A stretch of 64,000 bases of DNA from Rhizobium sp. BK196 (GTDB taxonomy: Bacteria; Pseudomonadota; Alphaproteobacteria; Rhizobiales; Rhizobiaceae), in assembly GCF_014193255.1 (NCBI RefSeq), contig NZ_JACHZB010000004.1, positions 124,001-188,000 on the forward strand. The letters run 5' to 3'. Below, one piece after another: positions 63,710-64,000 of the stretch. The position numbers and the translations under genes are program-made. A model generated the notes under the pieces. The model was given only the letters and a program-made list of their open reading frames with translations. It did not search any database and was not told the origin of the DNA. Position 1 is the first letter of the stretch. Each line of letters opens with the position of its first letter.

Positions 63710-64000
63710 GGGACCAGATACCCTTCGAGAGCTGATCGTGTCTTTTGAAAATCGGAGAATGCCGAGAGGAGAGACGGTGTTTGAATCGCAGGCGCGGCAG
63801 ACGCCGTAACGCGCAGTCCTTCGGACAGGACCACAGTTTCGGAGGCCGGCTTGATGACAAGCAAGTCATTGGCAACAAGATCGATCGCGCAAAGCGTTAG
63901 ATAGACCTTGTGTAGAAACGACAATGGCCCAAGTTCGTCGGCAGTGAAGGTTCCGAGCGCGGGCGTTGCAACCTGCGCCACAATGGAGCCGTCGTCGACG
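63706..64000 (-). CDS. Unknown protein, C-terminal fragment
   Basis: The frame is open to the right edge, so at least 97 residues of the C-terminus are here and the start is outside. The segment DDGSIVAQVATPALGTFTAD, then LVANDLLVIKPASETVVLSE, shows beta-rich character. A GTG at 63981 is in frame but the upstream codons look equally coding. I do not recognise the family. It overlaps the WbqC gene by ATGA, so it is part of the same operon. Confidence 0.6.
   Translation of the reverse strand, partial: VDDGSIVAQVATPALGTFTADELGPLSFLHKVYLTLCAIDLVANDLLVIKPASETVVLSEGLRVTASAAPAIQTPSLLSAFSDFQKTRSALEGYLVP

Overview
This is high-GC alphaproteobacterial chromosome, most likely Rhizobium or a close relative (Rhizobiales). 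The assignment rests on gene content and style: a yejABEF peptide importer, a BMP-type nucleoside ABC operon joined to deo genes, a Ctp/Tad pilus locus with rhizobial gene order, a GumC-like polysaccharide co-polymerase, and many ATGA-overlapping operons. No rRNA, IS transposase or CRISPR array was seen; one tRNA-Ser(GGA) is present.

Layout. 1-4157: end of yejA, then yejB, yejE, yejF. 4183-8567: 2-hydroxyacid dehydrogenase, a small membrane protein, pncB, a DUF72 protein and an exported protein. 8875-15234: an accessory island with an AlpA-type HTH protein, a palindromic repeat, a CHC2/Toprim/AAA primase-helicase, a nested array of iteron-like inverted repeats, a small unknown gene, and a two-gene minus-strand operon (Cys/His-motif coiled-coil protein, then a frameshifted SIR2-like protein). 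It ends at the 3' side of tRNA-Ser. 16185-27760: nucleoside import and salvage (BMP binding protein, ATPase, two permeases, cdd, purine nucleoside phosphorylase, deoC, deoA; then upp, add and deoB on the minus strand). 28042-40583: Tad/Flp pilus machinery (two TadE-like pseudopilins, an isolated CpaC N-domain protein, pilA, cpaA-F, tadB, tadC, a LysE exporter, a TadD-like TPR lipoprotein). 40723-43484: M17 aminopeptidase, MarR regulator, NlpC/P60 hydrolase. 43500-50416: a minus-strand cluster for peptide/amide uptake (amidase, two permeases, binding protein, LysR regulator, P1-family peptidase) with no ATPase gene. 50541-55183: small protein, a three-domain kinase/M23-like/aminotransferase fusion, purU. 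55397-64000: polysaccharide genes (acyltransferase, Wzy-like polymerase, GH5 hydrolase, GumC-like protein) and a translationally coupled run of unknown protein, WbqC, PhyH-type dioxygenase and methyltransferase.

How the genes work together. The nucleoside block imports nucleosides and breaks them down to free bases and pentose phosphates (DeoA, PunA, Cdd, Add), isomerises and cleaves the sugar phosphate (DeoB, DeoC), and recovers uracil (Upp). A 12-bp hairpin with a T-rich tail after the binding-protein gene probably sets its excess over the membrane parts. The pilus block encodes pilin, prepilin peptidase, secretin, motor and platform; CtrA-like TTAA-N7-TTAA motifs occur before cpaB and, with one mismatch, before the tadD-like gene.

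The best candidate for something undescribed is the island beside tRNA-Ser: the paired unknown protein and SIR2-like protein (possible anti-phage operon, SIR2 apparently broken by one missing base), together with the primase gene and its nested palindromic array (possible relic replicon). These are inferences from motifs and context; no database search was possible.
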